NCBI GenBank assembly: GCA_016936175.1
Contig: JAFGPN010000014.1
Span: 1 to 33,968, forward strand
Direction: 5' to 3'
Length of the DNA: 33,968 nt
Origin: Patescibacteria group bacterium
GTDB taxonomy: Bacteria > Patescibacteriota > Kazan-3B-28 > UBA10110
Shown: one piece after another, positions 17,066 through 25,074 of the stretch
How positions within the stretch are numbered: the first letter of the stretch is position 1
Layout of the letters: each line of letters starts with the position of its first letter
Position numbers and translations under genes: made by a program
The notes under the pieces: model-generated
The model's input: the letters and a program-made list of their open reading frames with translations, nothing else
Told to the model about the DNA's origin: nothing
Database searches by the model: none

Positions 17066-17713
17066 ATGGTTAAAACTACCGCCAAAGTCTCGGTTAAAAA
17101 AACTACTGCCCAGCCGGCAGAGAGTTTAATTAAACCGGTTTTAGAAGCCAGTTTTCCTGGTTCGGAGATGAGTCTTAGAACCTTATCTCAGGTATTAATT
17201 AGTCAACAAGGCAATCAACGTCGGTCCACTGCCCATATTAAACATCGAGGAGATGTGGCTGGCACCACTAAAAAACCTTGGCGGCAAAAAGGAACTGGTC
17301 GAGCTAGGGTTGGTACTCGCCGCAATCCGGTTTGGCGTGGCGGGGGAGTAGTTTTTGGGCCAACTAATCAGAGAAATTTTAGTAAAAAAATTAACCAACA
17401 GTTGATTTTGCCGGCGTTAGTGGCTGTGTTGGCCAGTAAGGCTAAACGGGGAGAATTATTCGAACTTAAAGAGCTACCCAAAGAGGGCGCCAACAAGACA
17501 AAAACTTGGCTAACTGTGCTGGGTGGCACATTAGATCCTCGTAGCAACTTGTTGGTGGTGCCCGATTATCAGCCAACCTTGCGGCTAGCGGTTCGAAATC
17601 TAAGTTATGTCCAAGTAGTGTCAGCCAAACAACTCAGCGCTTTATCGGCTGCAGCCACTCGTCGAATTATCTTTTTACCAGGGGCTTTAGCCGCCTTACA
17701 GGAAAGGGTTTAA
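17066..17713 (+). CDS. rplD: 50S ribosomal protein L4
   Basis: A 215-residue uL4 that lines the exit tunnel. The tunnel-loop signature KPWRQKGTGRARVGTRRNPVW-like stretch lies at about 72-92, followed by GGGVVFGPTNQRNF. A short lysine-rich N-terminus precedes the core. The stop abuts the rplW ATG. E. coli L4 represses the S10 operon through the rpsJ leader; I see no comparable leader here. Confidence 0.97.
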   Translation: MVKTTAKVSVKKTTAQPAESLIKPVLEASFPGSEMSLRTLSQVLISQQGNQRRSTAHIKHRGDVAGTTKKPWRQKGTGRARVGTRRNPVWRGGGVVFGPTNQRNFSKKINQQLILPALVAVLASKAKRGELFELKELPKEGANKTKTWLTVLGGTLDPRSNLLVVPDYQPTLRLAVRNLSYVQVVSAKQLSALSAAATRRIIFLPGALAALQERV

Positions 17714-18016
17714 ATGACTTTAATTATTAAACATCCAGTTATCTCAGAAAAAAGCATCCAACAAGGAAGCGTAAGTAAGTATGCCTTTGTGGTAGACCAG
17801 CGCGCCAATGCCCATCAGGTTAAGTTGGCAGTTGAGCGTTTTTTCAAGGTTAAGGTAACCAAAGTTAACATGATGAATGTAGCTGGCAAGCCCAAGCGAG
17901 TGGGCAGACGACGAGTTTATCGCGCCAACTGGCGGAAGGCTATCGTTACGTTAGCGCCCGGACAGTCGATCAAACTATTTGAGGAGACAGCCAAAGATGA
18001 CAGTCAAAAAGCTTAA
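17714..18016 (+). CDS. rplW: 50S ribosomal protein L23
   Basis: A 100-residue uL23 at the tunnel exit, where trigger factor and SRP dock. IIKHPVISEKSIQ at the start and the central FKVKVTKVNMMNVAGKPKRVGR are diagnostic. It starts directly at the rplD stop and overlaps the rplB start by 20 bases, which indicates translational coupling. Confidence 0.97.
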   Translation: MTLIIKHPVISEKSIQQGSVSKYAFVVDQRANAHQVKLAVERFFKVKVTKVNMMNVAGKPKRVGRRRVYRANWRKAIVTLAPGQSIKLFEETAKDDSQKA

Positions 18017-18839
18017 ACCCAATACTGCTGGTCGCAGAAACATGAGCCAGGTCGTTAGAACGGGCGTGTTAACGAAGGTTAAACCGTTGAAGGCCTTAAC
18101 TCGTGGGGTTAAGCGTCGGAGTGGTCGTAACTCCCGAGGTGTCATTACTATACAGCATCGAGGTGGTGGAGCTAAGCGTCGGATGCGCTACATCGATTTG
18201 AAACAGACCAAATTGGGCATTCCGGGATCAATTAAATCTATTGAATACGATCCTGGTCGTTCGGCCTACATCGCTTTAGTTAATTTTTTAGACGGTGAAA
18301 AGAACTACATTTTAGCGCCGGTGGATATAAAGGTAGGTGATAGGATAGTTTACAATAGTAATACTAAGATCAAAGTTGGTAATCGGTTGATGCTCAAGAA
18401 TATTCCGACCGGCACAATAATTCATAATATTGAGCTACAGCCAGGTCGGGGCGGCCAGTTGGTTCGTTCGGCTGGAGGAGGAGCTTCTGTGATTGGTTTC
18501 GATAAGGGGCGGGCTCAGGTTCGAATCTCTTCCGGAGAGGTTCGATTAATTCCCGAGACTTGCTTTGCCAGTATTGGCTCACTATCCAATCCGGATCACA
18601 GCAACATCAAGATCGGCAAGGCTGGTCGTAAGCGGTGGATGGGTCGTCGACCAATCGTGCGGGGCAAGGCCAAAAATCCGGTAGATCACCCCCATGGCGG
18701 CGGCGAGGGTGGTAGCCCGATTGGGCTAAAACATCCCAAAACCCCCACCGGTAAACCCACCAAGGGCTACAAGACCCGCAAGAAGAATAAACCTAATTGG
18801 TATATTATCAAGCCTCGGACTAAGAAGCGGAGAAAATAG
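17997..18839 (+). CDS. rplB: 50S ribosomal protein L2
   Basis: A 280-residue uL2, needed for subunit joining and peptidyl transfer. The start is ATG 17997 (TVKKLKPNTAGRRNMS), which matches the family start. A GAGGAG Shine-Dalgarno about 10 bases upstream lies inside rplW. An in-frame TTG at 17979 is rejected. Conserved RNSRGVITIQHRGGGAKRR and the C-terminal VDHPHGGGEGG with the functional histidine are intact. It ends against rpsS. Confidence 0.97.
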   Translation: MTVKKLKPNTAGRRNMSQVVRTGVLTKVKPLKALTRGVKRRSGRNSRGVITIQHRGGGAKRRMRYIDLKQTKLGIPGSIKSIEYDPGRSAYIALVNFLDGEKNYILAPVDIKVGDRIVYNSNTKIKVGNRLMLKNIPTGTIIHNIELQPGRGGQLVRSAGGGASVIGFDKGRAQVRISSGEVRLIPETCFASIGSLSNPDHSNIKIGKAGRKRWMGRRPIVRGKAKNPVDHPHGGGEGGSPIGLKHPKTPTGKPTKGYKTRKKNKPNWYIIKPRTKKRRK

Positions 18840-19142
18840 ATGTCTAGATCACTAAAAAAAGGCTGGTACGTTGATGCCAAGCTCCAAAAGAAGGTGGACA
18901 AGATGTTAGCAGGAGGGGCTAAGCGTCCTATTAAGACGTGGGCGCGGGCTTCGACCATCACCCCGGAAATGGTGGGACTAACCTTCGAGGTCCATAATGG
19001 TCGAGTTCATTTACCGGTGTTAGCAACCGAGAATATGGTTGGTCATCGCTTAGGTGAATTCTCTTTTACTCGTAAGTTTAAAGGCCACGGTGGCAAGATG
19101 GCCAAAGATCAGGCCAAAGCAGCTTCTGGGTCAAATAAATAA
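18840..19142 (+). CDS. rpsS: 30S ribosomal protein S19
   Basis: A 100-residue uS19 of the small-subunit head. [28 protein letters not shown], and [18 protein letters not shown] are the familiar segments. It begins immediately after the rplB stop without a gap or Shine-Dalgarno. Length and ends are usual for the family, with an A/S/K-rich tail. Confidence 0.97.
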   Translation: MSRSLKKGWYVDAKLQKKVDKMLAGGAKRPIKTWARASTITPEMVGLTFEVHNGRVHLPVLATENMVGHRLGEFSFTRKFKGHGGKMAKDQAKAASGSNK

Positions 19143-19144
19143 TT

Positions 19145-19660
19145 ATGCAAGTTACTGCTAGCGCAAAATTTGTTCGGATTAGTCCTAAGAAAGTTCGCCC
19201 TTTCCTAAAGGATTTGCGTGGCAAAAAGGTTATGCCGGTGTTAGCGGCGCTTAAATTTTCTACTACTAAATCTGGCCAACTGTTGTATAAACTAATCCAT
19301 TCGAGTGTTGCCAATGCCTCTAACAACTACAACCTTAAAGCTGATAATTTAAAAGTAAAAACCCTAACCGTTGATGATGGCCCGCGGTTTCGTCGATATT
19401 GGTACCGATCTCATGGTTCCGCTGATTTACAGCTCAAGCGAACTGCTCACATCAAGGTAGTATTGGAGGAGGTTGCCCCAACTACCAAGCCGGCAGTAGC
19501 TAAACCGAAAGCCAGTGCCGAAACCAAGTCGAAGGTAGCCGCTCCTTCAACCCCAGAAATCGAAAAATCAACCCCAATTCAATCGACCACCCCAGAGGCC
19601 AAAAAACCCCGTGGTCGGGGCAGAATTAAGCAGATATTTACTCGTACTACTCATAAGTAA
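19145..19660 (+). CDS. rplV: 50S ribosomal protein L22 with long C-terminal tail
   Basis: A 171-residue uL22. The normal domain (about 1-112) shows VRISPKKVRPFLKDLRGKK, SVANASNNYNLKADNL, the tunnel-loop region DDGPRFRRYWYRSHGSADLQLKR and HIKVVLEE. About 60 further residues, rich in A, K, P, S and T and ending GRGRIKQIFTRTTHK, have no counterpart in E. coli L22 (110 residues). The reading frame is continuous, so the tail is real at the DNA level. Its role is unknown; basic tails often bind rRNA. Confidence 0.95.
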   Translation: MQVTASAKFVRISPKKVRPFLKDLRGKKVMPVLAALKFSTTKSGQLLYKLIHSSVANASNNYNLKADNLKVKTLTVDDGPRFRRYWYRSHGSADLQLKRTAHIKVVLEEVAPTTKPAVAKPKASAETKSKVAAPSTPEIEKSTPIQSTTPEAKKPRGRGRIKQIFTRTTHK

Positions 19661-19665
19661 TCACC

Positions 19666-20322
19666 ATGGGACACAAAGTCAATCCAATTAGTGTTCGGCT
19701 CGGCTACACTGCTCAATGGAAGTCACGGTGGTTCGATGCCAAAAACTACGCTCCCAATTTACTGGAAGACTATCACATGAGAAAGTTAATCGACGGCGAA
19801 CTTAAAAAAGCTGCCGTTGAACGAATTGAAATCGAACGCCTAAGTCACAGTGTTGTAATAAAGATTCACACTGCTCGTCCCGGTATGATTATCGGTCGAG
19901 GAGGAGCTGGCGTAGAGGCTCTTAGACAGAAGATTAAAAAGCTGATTGGTCGAGACGTTAAACTCGATATTGTTGAAGTAAGAAACCCCGAAGCCAATGC
20001 AACGGTGTTGGCTCTCCAGATCGTTGAGCAGATCGAACGACGGATGCCATTTAGGCGAGCCATTAGAGGCGTAATGGAGTCGGCTAGTCGTTCTCGAGTA
20101 GACGGGATTAAGGTGGAGATTGCCGGGAGGCTTAACGGAGCCGAGATCGCCAGGCGAGAGATGTTTATTAAAGGCTCGGTGCCGCTTCACACCCTCCGTC
20201 ATTTTATTGATTTTTCTAAAAAGACCGCTTTTACTACTTACGGCACAATCGGGGTTAAGGTATGGGTGTTTAGATCGGGAGCCCAAGAAACCGGTGCCGA
20301 GGAGCAAGCTAATAAGCAATAA
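19666..20322 (+). CDS. rpsC: 30S ribosomal protein S3
   Basis: A 218-residue uS3 at the mRNA entry. [13 protein letters not shown] opens the protein, the KH domain has [18 protein letters not shown] at about 72-89, and the C-terminal domain includes [25 protein letters not shown] and [14 protein letters not shown] short charged tail follows. It starts five bases after rplV and ends two bases before rplP. Confidence 0.98.
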   Translation: MGHKVNPISVRLGYTAQWKSRWFDAKNYAPNLLEDYHMRKLIDGELKKAAVERIEIERLSHSVVIKIHTARPGMIIGRGGAGVEALRQKIKKLIGRDVKLDIVEVRNPEANATVLALQIVEQIERRMPFRRAIRGVMESASRSRVDGIKVEIAGRLNGAEIARREMFIKGSVPLHTLRHFIDFSKKTAFTTYGTIGVKVWVFRSGAQETGAEEQANKQ

Positions 20323-20324
20323 TT

Positions 20325-20732
20325 ATGTTTATCCCCAAAAAAGTAAAATATAGAAAACAGCATCGTGGGAGCATGAAAGGCCATGCTACTCGCGGAGAGA
20401 CGATTGCCTTCGGAGACTACGGTCTTAAATCCTTGGATCTTTCTTGGATTACGTCTCGTCAGATAGAGGCCGCTAGGCGGGCGATGGTAAGATTCATTAA
20501 GCGTGAAGGCAAGGTCTGGATTCGCATATTTCCCCACCAGGCCGTAACAGCCACACCTAACGAGACCCGTATGGGTGGCGGTAAAGGAGCGGTTAGCCAC
20601 TATGTAGCCACGGTTAAGCCCGGCACGATTATGTTTGAGATGTCTGGGATTACCGAGACGGTTGCCCGAAAAGCGATGTCTCTAGCCTCACATAAACTGC
20701 CCGTCCATACCAAGTTTGTAGTAAAACAATAA
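20325..20732 (+). CDS. rplP: 50S ribosomal protein L16
   Basis: A 135-residue uL16 that helps form the A-site cleft of the large subunit. [12 protein letters not shown] at the start, [35 protein letters not shown] at about 64-87 and a C-terminal LPVHTKFV are conserved. It lies between rpsC and rpmC in the usual order, with gaps of two and four bases. Confidence 0.98.
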   Translation: MFIPKKVKYRKQHRGSMKGHATRGETIAFGDYGLKSLDLSWITSRQIEAARRAMVRFIKREGKVWIRIFPHQAVTATPNETRMGGGKGAVSHYVATVKPGTIMFEMSGITETVARKAMSLASHKLPVHTKFVVKQ

Positions 20733-20736
20733 ACCT

Positions 20737-20946
20737 ATGGAGTTGGATAAATTACGTAAACTATCCGAAAAAGATCTGGCAAAAGAAATTGCCAAGTTAC
20801 AGGATAAATTAATTCAACTTCAGGCTGAAGTAGCGATGCATAAGGCAAAGAATTTCCGGGCTCTTAGATCGGCTCGTCGCGATTTGGCTCGACTGCTAAC
20901 TATCAAAAATGAACAAAGCATTATCAAAGAAGTGAATCATGAATAA
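20737..20946 (+). CDS. rpmC: 50S ribosomal protein L29
   Basis: A 69-residue uL29, a two-helix protein near the tunnel exit. The MELDKLRKLSEKDLAKEIAKL start and the central LRSARRDLARLLTI match the family. It overlaps the rpsQ start by eight bases (the shared ATGAATAA), which suggests coupled translation. Confidence 0.95.
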   Translation: MELDKLRKLSEKDLAKEIAKLQDKLIQLQAEVAMHKAKNFRALRSARRDLARLLTIKNEQSIIKEVNHE

Positions 20947-21226
20947 ACACAGGCAACGTAAAATTGGCCGAGTGGTAAGTACCCAAATGCAGTCAACTGT
21001 GGTTGTGTCGGTCGATACCCTAATGAGTCACCCGTTGTATCGCAAAAAGATTCGTAAGACCAAGCGGTTCTTAGCTCACGACCCCCAAAGCACAGCCAGC
21101 ATGGGTGACACTGTAACTATCGAAGAAACCCGTCCGATTAGCAAACTAAAGCGCTGGTTGGTGGTTAATGTTAAAAAAACCGAGAATTTAGTTGATGTCT
21201 CGACGGTTGAAGAGGCTTTAAGTTAA
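20939..21226 (+). CDS. rpsQ: 30S ribosomal protein S17
   Basis: A 95-residue uS17, an OB-fold 16S rRNA-binding protein. [39 protein letters not shown] and [18 protein letters not shown] are diagnostic. It begins inside the end of rpmC. Length is slightly above the E. coli 84, mostly at the C-terminus. Confidence 0.97.
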   Translation: MNKHRQRKIGRVVSTQMQSTVVVSVDTLMSHPLYRKKIRKTKRFLAHDPQSTASMGDTVTIEETRPISKLKRWLVVNVKKTENLVDVSTVEEALS

Positions 21227-21231
21227 ATCTT

Positions 21232-21600
21232 ATGATTCAAGAAGGCACCAGATTAAAAGTTGCAGACAATTCAGGCGCCAAGATCGTCGGGTGTTTTAAG
21301 GTTTTGGGTGGCTCCCGCAGGCGCTACGCTGGCATCGGCGATGTTGTTGTTGCGTCTGTCAAAGAAGCGGCCCCCAACGGGTTAGTTAAGAAAAAAGAAA
21401 TAGTGAGAGCAGTGGTTGTCCGTCAACGGCACAACTTGCGTCGGAAAGATGGCTCCTATGTCCGCTTTGACGAAAATGCTGTAGTTATAGTTAACAAAGA
21501 CAATACTCCTCGTGGCACTCGCATCTTTGGGCCAGTCGCCCGCGAGCTACGTGATGCTGGATTTATGAAGATAATCTCTTTAGCCCCAGAAGTGCTATGA
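21232..21600 (+). CDS. rplN: 50S ribosomal protein L14
   Basis: A 122-residue uL14 at the subunit interface. The near-universal [17 protein letters not shown] start, the central [16 protein letters not shown] and the [23 protein letters not shown] end are all present. Length is exactly that of the family. The TGA stop overlaps the rplX ATG by four bases (ATGA). Confidence 0.98.
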   Translation: MIQEGTRLKVADNSGAKIVGCFKVLGGSRRRYAGIGDVVVASVKEAAPNGLVKKKEIVRAVVVRQRHNLRRKDGSYVRFDENAVVIVNKDNTPRGTRIFGPVARELRDAGFMKIISLAPEVL

Positions 21601-21905
21601 AGATAAAAAAAGGCGACAATGTGTTGGTAATCACAGGAAAGAATCGTGGCAAGACCGGTAAGGTTGTGACGGTGGACCCAGCTAAGAGTACGGTTAAAAT
21701 TGCTGGCGTAAATATTATGAAACGACACCTTAAAGCGCGCCGAAATCAGCCAGGTGGTATCACCGAGATTATTTCACCCCTGCCGGCCTCAAAAGTAATG
21801 TTTGTCTGTAGCCATTGCGGCAATAAGCCAGTCCGTCTGGGATACAAGCTAAGCGCCACTAATACCAAAGAGAGAATCTGCAAAGTATGTAAAAGTACGG
21901 TGTAA
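21597..21905 (+). CDS. rplX: 50S ribosomal protein L24 (zinc-ribbon form)
   Basis: A 102-residue uL24, an assembly initiator. The KOW part at the start ([20 protein letters not shown]) is followed by [17 protein letters not shown] and a C-terminal zinc-ribbon pattern with C71, C74, C95 and C98. The four cysteines are kept, in line with the zinc forms of S14, L33 and L36 in this window. It overlaps rplN by four bases. Confidence 0.97.
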   Translation: MKIKKGDNVLVITGKNRGKTGKVVTVDPAKSTVKIAGVNIMKRHLKARRNQPGGITEIISPLPASKVMFVCSHCGNKPVRLGYKLSATNTKERICKVCKSTV

Positions 21906-21907
21906 TC

Positions 21908-22447
21908 ATGACTAAGTTTAAAGAACAATATCAAGCTAATCGGCGTGAACTACAACAGGAGTTCAAGTTAAAGTCGATCGAGGCGGCCCCTCGAATTGTT
22001 AAGGTTACTCTTAGTGTCGGGGCAGGCATTGCTCTTAACGACGGCAACTATATTGAAAAAGTTATTACCGACCTTCGGCAGATTGCTGGTCAACAGCCAA
22101 TTATTACCAAAGCCAAACAGTCAATCGCCGGGTTTAAGTTGCGAGAGGGTGCTCCAATCGGCGTAGCGGTAACCCTAAGGGGTCAGCGAATGTTTGATTT
22201 TCTAAGCAGGTTAGTTAATGTCGCTTTACCGCGGGTACGAGATTTTCAGGGCATTCCTGCCACCGGATTCGACGGCCACGGCAACTATACCCTCGGAATT
22301 AAAGAACACGTGGTATTTCCAGAGATTTCATTAGAGAATGTAGAAAAGACCTTTGGTCTATCAGTTACCATAGTAACTAACGCCGGTCAGGACGAACCGG
22401 CTCGAGCCTTGCTCACTAAACTTCATTTTCCGTTTAAACAACAATAA
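21908..22447 (+). CDS. rplE: 50S ribosomal protein L5
   Basis: A 179-residue uL5, the 5S rRNA-binding protein of the central protuberance. [50 protein letters not shown] and [16 protein letters not shown] are the conserved core. Normal length. It starts two bases after rplX and ends two bases before rpsZ. Confidence 0.98.
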   Translation: MTKFKEQYQANRRELQQEFKLKSIEAAPRIVKVTLSVGAGIALNDGNYIEKVITDLRQIAGQQPIITKAKQSIAGFKLREGAPIGVAVTLRGQRMFDFLSRLVNVALPRVRDFQGIPATGFDGHGNYTLGIKEHVVFPEISLENVEKTFGLSVTIVTNAGQDEPARALLTKLHFPFKQQ

Positions 22448-22449
22448 TC

Positions 22450-22635
22450 ATGGCACGCCAAGCATTAATTAGAAAAGCTAATAGCAAGCCGAAGTTTTCT
22501 ACCCGAAAAATTAATCGGTGCAAGATTTGCGGTCGAGGTCACGGTTATTCCCGCGCGTTTCAGATTTGCAGAATCTGTTTTAGAGAATTAGCCAGCCAGG
22601 GGATGCTCCCTGGTATTAAGAAGGCTTCTTGGTAG
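22450..22635 (+). CDS. rpsZ: 30S ribosomal protein S14, zinc type Z
   Basis: A 61-residue uS14 of the short zinc-binding type. C24, C27, C40 and C43 form the zinc site (CKIC and CRIC). FSTRKINRC and [28 protein letters not shown]-like residues match the family to its final KASW. The long zinc-free type would be about 100 residues. It is followed not by rpsH directly but by an inverted-repeat element of about 135 bases. Confidence 0.98.
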   Translation: MARQALIRKANSKPKFSTRKINRCKICGRGHGYSRAFQICRICFRELASQGMLPGIKKASW

Positions 22636-22636
22636 G

Positions 22637-22771
22637 CCCCATTAGAAATCTGTCACTACCCACATCTAACCACTACCTAAAGATTCCAACCATGTTATGC
22701 CACAATATACTAATCAGAGCGCGCAAAAATAATTCATTTTAATTATTTTTCGCCGAGGATTTCTAACAGGG
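22637..22771. repeat. inverted-repeat element 3 (CCCCATTAGAA ends) inside the spc cluster
   Basis: CCCCATTAGAAATC (22637-22650) and GATTTCTAACAGGG (22758-22771) pair at 12 of 14 positions. An internal perfect 10-bp hairpin, AAAAATAATT (22725-22734) and AATTATTTTT (22741-22750) with loop CATTTT, matches the core of the hairpin in element 1. CCAACCATGTTAT near 22686-22698 resembles a segment of element 1 near 3093-3110. No open frame is present. Confidence 0.65.
22706..22711 (+). promoter_or_regulatory. possible -10 element within element 3
   Basis: TATACT with TTCCAA 16 bp upstream (22684-22689) could drive rpsH and the downstream spc genes from inside the repeat element. The -35 match is partial, and the hairpin at 22725-22750 would sit at the 5' end of such a transcript. 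Confidence 0.25.
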
Positions 22772-22785
22772 TAAGACACCTAAGC

Positions 22786-23184
22786 ATGAACACTGATCCA
22801 ATTGCTGATATGTTAACCAGAATTCGTAACGCCATTCGTCGTCAGATGAAGACGATTAAGTTACCCCACTCTCGCCTGAAGGCTGAAATCGGTAAACTGC
22901 TGGTGGAGCGAGGTTACTTAGACGGTTGCGAGGTATCCACCGACGAGGACGGTCGCAAAATTATTATCTTATCCCTACGCTACCAAGGAATCGCCCCCGC
23001 CATCGAAGGAATTCGTCGCATCAGCAAGCCGGGTCAGCGAATCTACGAAGGTTCTAATAAACTGAACAAATTAATGATTATTCACACTGGCGATACGGTT
23101 GTATCAACCACTAAGGGTTTAATGACAGGTAGACAGGCAATCAAAGCCGGCCTTGGCGGGGAAGTATTGTTTAGAATTTGGTAA
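22786..23184 (+). CDS. rpsH: 30S ribosomal protein S8
   Basis: A 132-residue uS8, central for platform assembly. It opens TDPIADMLTRIRNAI and ends with VSTTKGLMTGRQAIKAGLGGEVLFRIW, both diagnostic. Length is typical. Unlike its neighbours it is preceded by a long non-coding stretch holding an inverted-repeat element. In E. coli S8 represses spc mRNA by binding near rplE; no such site was recognised here. Confidence 0.98.
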   Translation: MNTDPIADMLTRIRNAIRRQMKTIKLPHSRLKAEIGKLLVERGYLDGCEVSTDEDGRKIIILSLRYQGIAPAIEGIRRISKPGQRIYEGSNKLNKLMIIHTGDTVVSTTKGLMTGRQAIKAGLGGEVLFRIW

Positions 23185-23191
23185 ACCCATT

Positions 23192-23734
23192 ATGTCTAAG
23201 ATTGGAAAACTACCCATTATTGTTCCCTCAGGCACCACAGTAAAACTGGAGGAAGGTTTGGCTATCGTAACTGGCCCTAAGGGCGAGCTAAAATGGCAGA
23301 TCCCAAAGTTAATCAGTGTCGGATGGGTCGATAATCAGTTATCGGTAACCCGAGAGAACGACTCCAAAATGGCCAAGTCTCTCCACGGTTTGGTCAGAAG
23401 TAAATTAGCCAATATGGTTCAGGGGGTTAGCGTTGGTTACACTAAGGTGATGGAGATCTTTGGGGTTGGCTATCGGGTTGAAGCCAAAGGCGAAACGGTT
23501 GTATTAAATATTGGCTTTTCGCATCCAATCAATCTGCCACTTGTTCCCGGCACTGTTGTTACCGTGGCCAAAAACGAGATTACTGTATCGGGAATCGACA
23601 AAGAAGCGGTTGGAGAGATGGCCGCTCAAATCCGACGCTTAAGAAAGCCAGAGCCATATAAAGGTAAAGGAATTAAATATCAAGGCGAGATAGTTCGCCG
23701 AAAAGCCGGCAAAGCCGCTAAAACTGCTGCCTAA
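23192..23734 (+). CDS. rplF: 50S ribosomal protein L6
   Basis: A 180-residue uL6 with its two repeated domains. [20 protein letters not shown] at the start and [23 protein letters not shown] plus [15 protein letters not shown] near the end are family landmarks. The frame is open further upstream (to 23153, inside rpsH), but ATG 23192 gives the standard start seven bases after rpsH. Confidence 0.98.
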   Translation: MSKIGKLPIIVPSGTTVKLEEGLAIVTGPKGELKWQIPKLISVGWVDNQLSVTRENDSKMAKSLHGLVRSKLANMVQGVSVGYTKVMEIFGVGYRVEAKGETVVLNIGFSHPINLPLVPGTVVTVAKNEITVSGIDKEAVGEMAAQIRRLRKPEPYKGKGIKYQGEIVRRKAGKAAKTAA

Positions 23735-23735
23735 A

Positions 23736-24083
23736 ATGAGTAGACTAACCAAACAACAATCCAGGGTAAAACGTCATCGGCATGTCCGAGTGAAGATTAA
23801 AGGCACGACCAAGAGGCCCAGATTAGCGGTCTATCGCAGCCTTAAACACATTCATGCGCAGATAATTGACGATACGGTTGGTCGCACTCTGATTAGCTCC
23901 TCGACAGCCAAACTAAAGCTGACCGGTACGGTAAGTGGAGCCGCTAAAGTAGGTGAGGCGATTGGAAAATTAGCTCAGGATTTGAAAATAACAGAAGTAG
24001 TATTTGACCGTGGTGGATATAAATATCATGGCCAGGTTAAGGCCGTGGCCGAAGGAGCCAGATCAGCCGGATTAAAGTTATAA
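23736..24083 (+). CDS. rplR: 50S ribosomal protein L18
   Basis: A 115-residue uL18 that binds 5S rRNA with L5. The basic N-terminus, [23 protein letters not shown] in the middle and [28 protein letters not shown] at the end match the family closely. Length is typical. It starts one base after the rplF stop. Confidence 0.98.
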   Translation: MSRLTKQQSRVKRHRHVRVKIKGTTKRPRLAVYRSLKHIHAQIIDDTVGRTLISSSTAKLKLTGTVSGAAKVGEAIGKLAQDLKITEVVFDRGGYKYHGQVKAVAEGARSAGLKL

Positions 24084-24087
24084 CGAT

Positions 24088-24624
24088 ATGAGCAGAGAGC
24101 CCAGACATCAACGAGGGGAACGTGAAAAATCCGAATTTACGGAACGAGTTTTAGAGATCAACCGTGTTACCCGCGTAGTTAAGGGTGGTAAGCGGATGCG
24201 CTTCCGGGCGTTAGTAGTAATTGGTGACGAGAAGGGCCGGATTAGTTGTGGATTAGGTAAAGCTGGTGATGTTAGTACCGCCGTTGGTAAAGCAGTGGCC
24301 GGTGCTCGAAAGCAGATAATTACTATTCATCGGAAGGGTTCCAGTATCCCGTATCCTATCTCAAGTCACTATAAGAGTGCCAAAGTTCTGCTTAAACCAG
24401 CCCCAGCCGGTACCGGTATTATCGCTGGTGGGGCGATGCGAGTGGTTCTGCAGTTAGCCGGGGTTAAAGATGTGGTCGGTAAGGCCCTGGGTTCTCAAAA
24501 TAAAACCAGCAACGCCTTGGCTACTATCCGGGCTTTATCTCTGCTTCGCGATCGACGCCAGTTTTTACCTCCAGGTGAAAAGGAGATCGTTGCTACTCGT
24601 AAACCCAGTAAATCAGATAAATAA
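24088..24624 (+). CDS. rpsE: 30S ribosomal protein S5
   Basis: A 178-residue uS5 (mRNA entry and decoding fidelity). The N-terminal domain has ERVLEINRVTRVVKGGKRMRFRALVVIGD and the C-terminal part KPAPAGTGIIAGGAMRVVLQLAGVKDVVGKALGSQN. The short KSDK tail ends 10 bases before rplO. In most bacteria rpmD (L30) stands at exactly this junction; it is absent here. Confidence 0.98.
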   Translation: MSREPRHQRGEREKSEFTERVLEINRVTRVVKGGKRMRFRALVVIGDEKGRISCGLGKAGDVSTAVGKAVAGARKQIITIHRKGSSIPYPISSHYKSAKVLLKPAPAGTGIIAGGAMRVVLQLAGVKDVVGKALGSQNKTSNALATIRALSLLRDRRQFLPPGEKEIVATRKPSKSDK

Positions 24625-24634
24625 TTAAACTACT

Positions 24635-25072
24635 ATGCAGCTACACGAAATTACATCTGAAAAAACTAGCAAGGATCGTCGTCGAGTAGGGCGAGGGATT
24701 GGTTCGGGTATGGGCAAAACCTCCGGTCGTGGAACCAAGGGTCAAAAGTCTAGAACCGGTGGAGGCATCCCAGCTCGCTTCGAAGGGGGACAGACGCCAA
24801 TCATTCAAAGACTCCCTAAACACAAAGGTTTTCGTCGTCCTCATCGTCCCAAAACCTTTGTAATCAACCTAACCCATTTAGTTAAATTAAGTGACAACGG
24901 CAATCTAACTTTAGCCAACCTAAAGCAACGCGGTTATCTAAATCCTGGTGAACGGGTAAAGATATTGAGCGAAGGAGAGATTAGCGTCGCTGTTAATGTA
25001 GAAACTAATGCTATATCTAAAAACGCTCGAAGCAAGATAGAAGCGGCTGGCGGGAAGATAACCATAGTTTAG
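24635..25072 (+). CDS. rplO: 50S ribosomal protein L15
   Basis: A 145-residue uL15, a late assembly protein. The glycine- and arginine-rich start (RRVGRGIGSGMGKTSGRGTKGQKSR at about 16-40), FEGGQTPIIQRLPKHKGF and the C-terminal SKNARSKIEAAGGKITIV are diagnostic. It lies between rpsE and secY as usual, apart from the missing rpmD. Confidence 0.98.
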   Translation: MQLHEITSEKTSKDRRRVGRGIGSGMGKTSGRGTKGQKSRTGGGIPARFEGGQTPIIQRLPKHKGFRRPHRPKTFVINLTHLVKLSDNGNLTLANLKQRGYLNPGERVKILSEGEISVAVNVETNAISKNARSKIEAAGGKITIV

Positions 25073-25074
25073 TT

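Noticed and set aside
19840-20319. 159-codon minus-strand frame opposite rpsC
   Set aside because: The plus strand encodes a complete, unmistakable S3; the antisense frame has no recognisable features and is a shadow.
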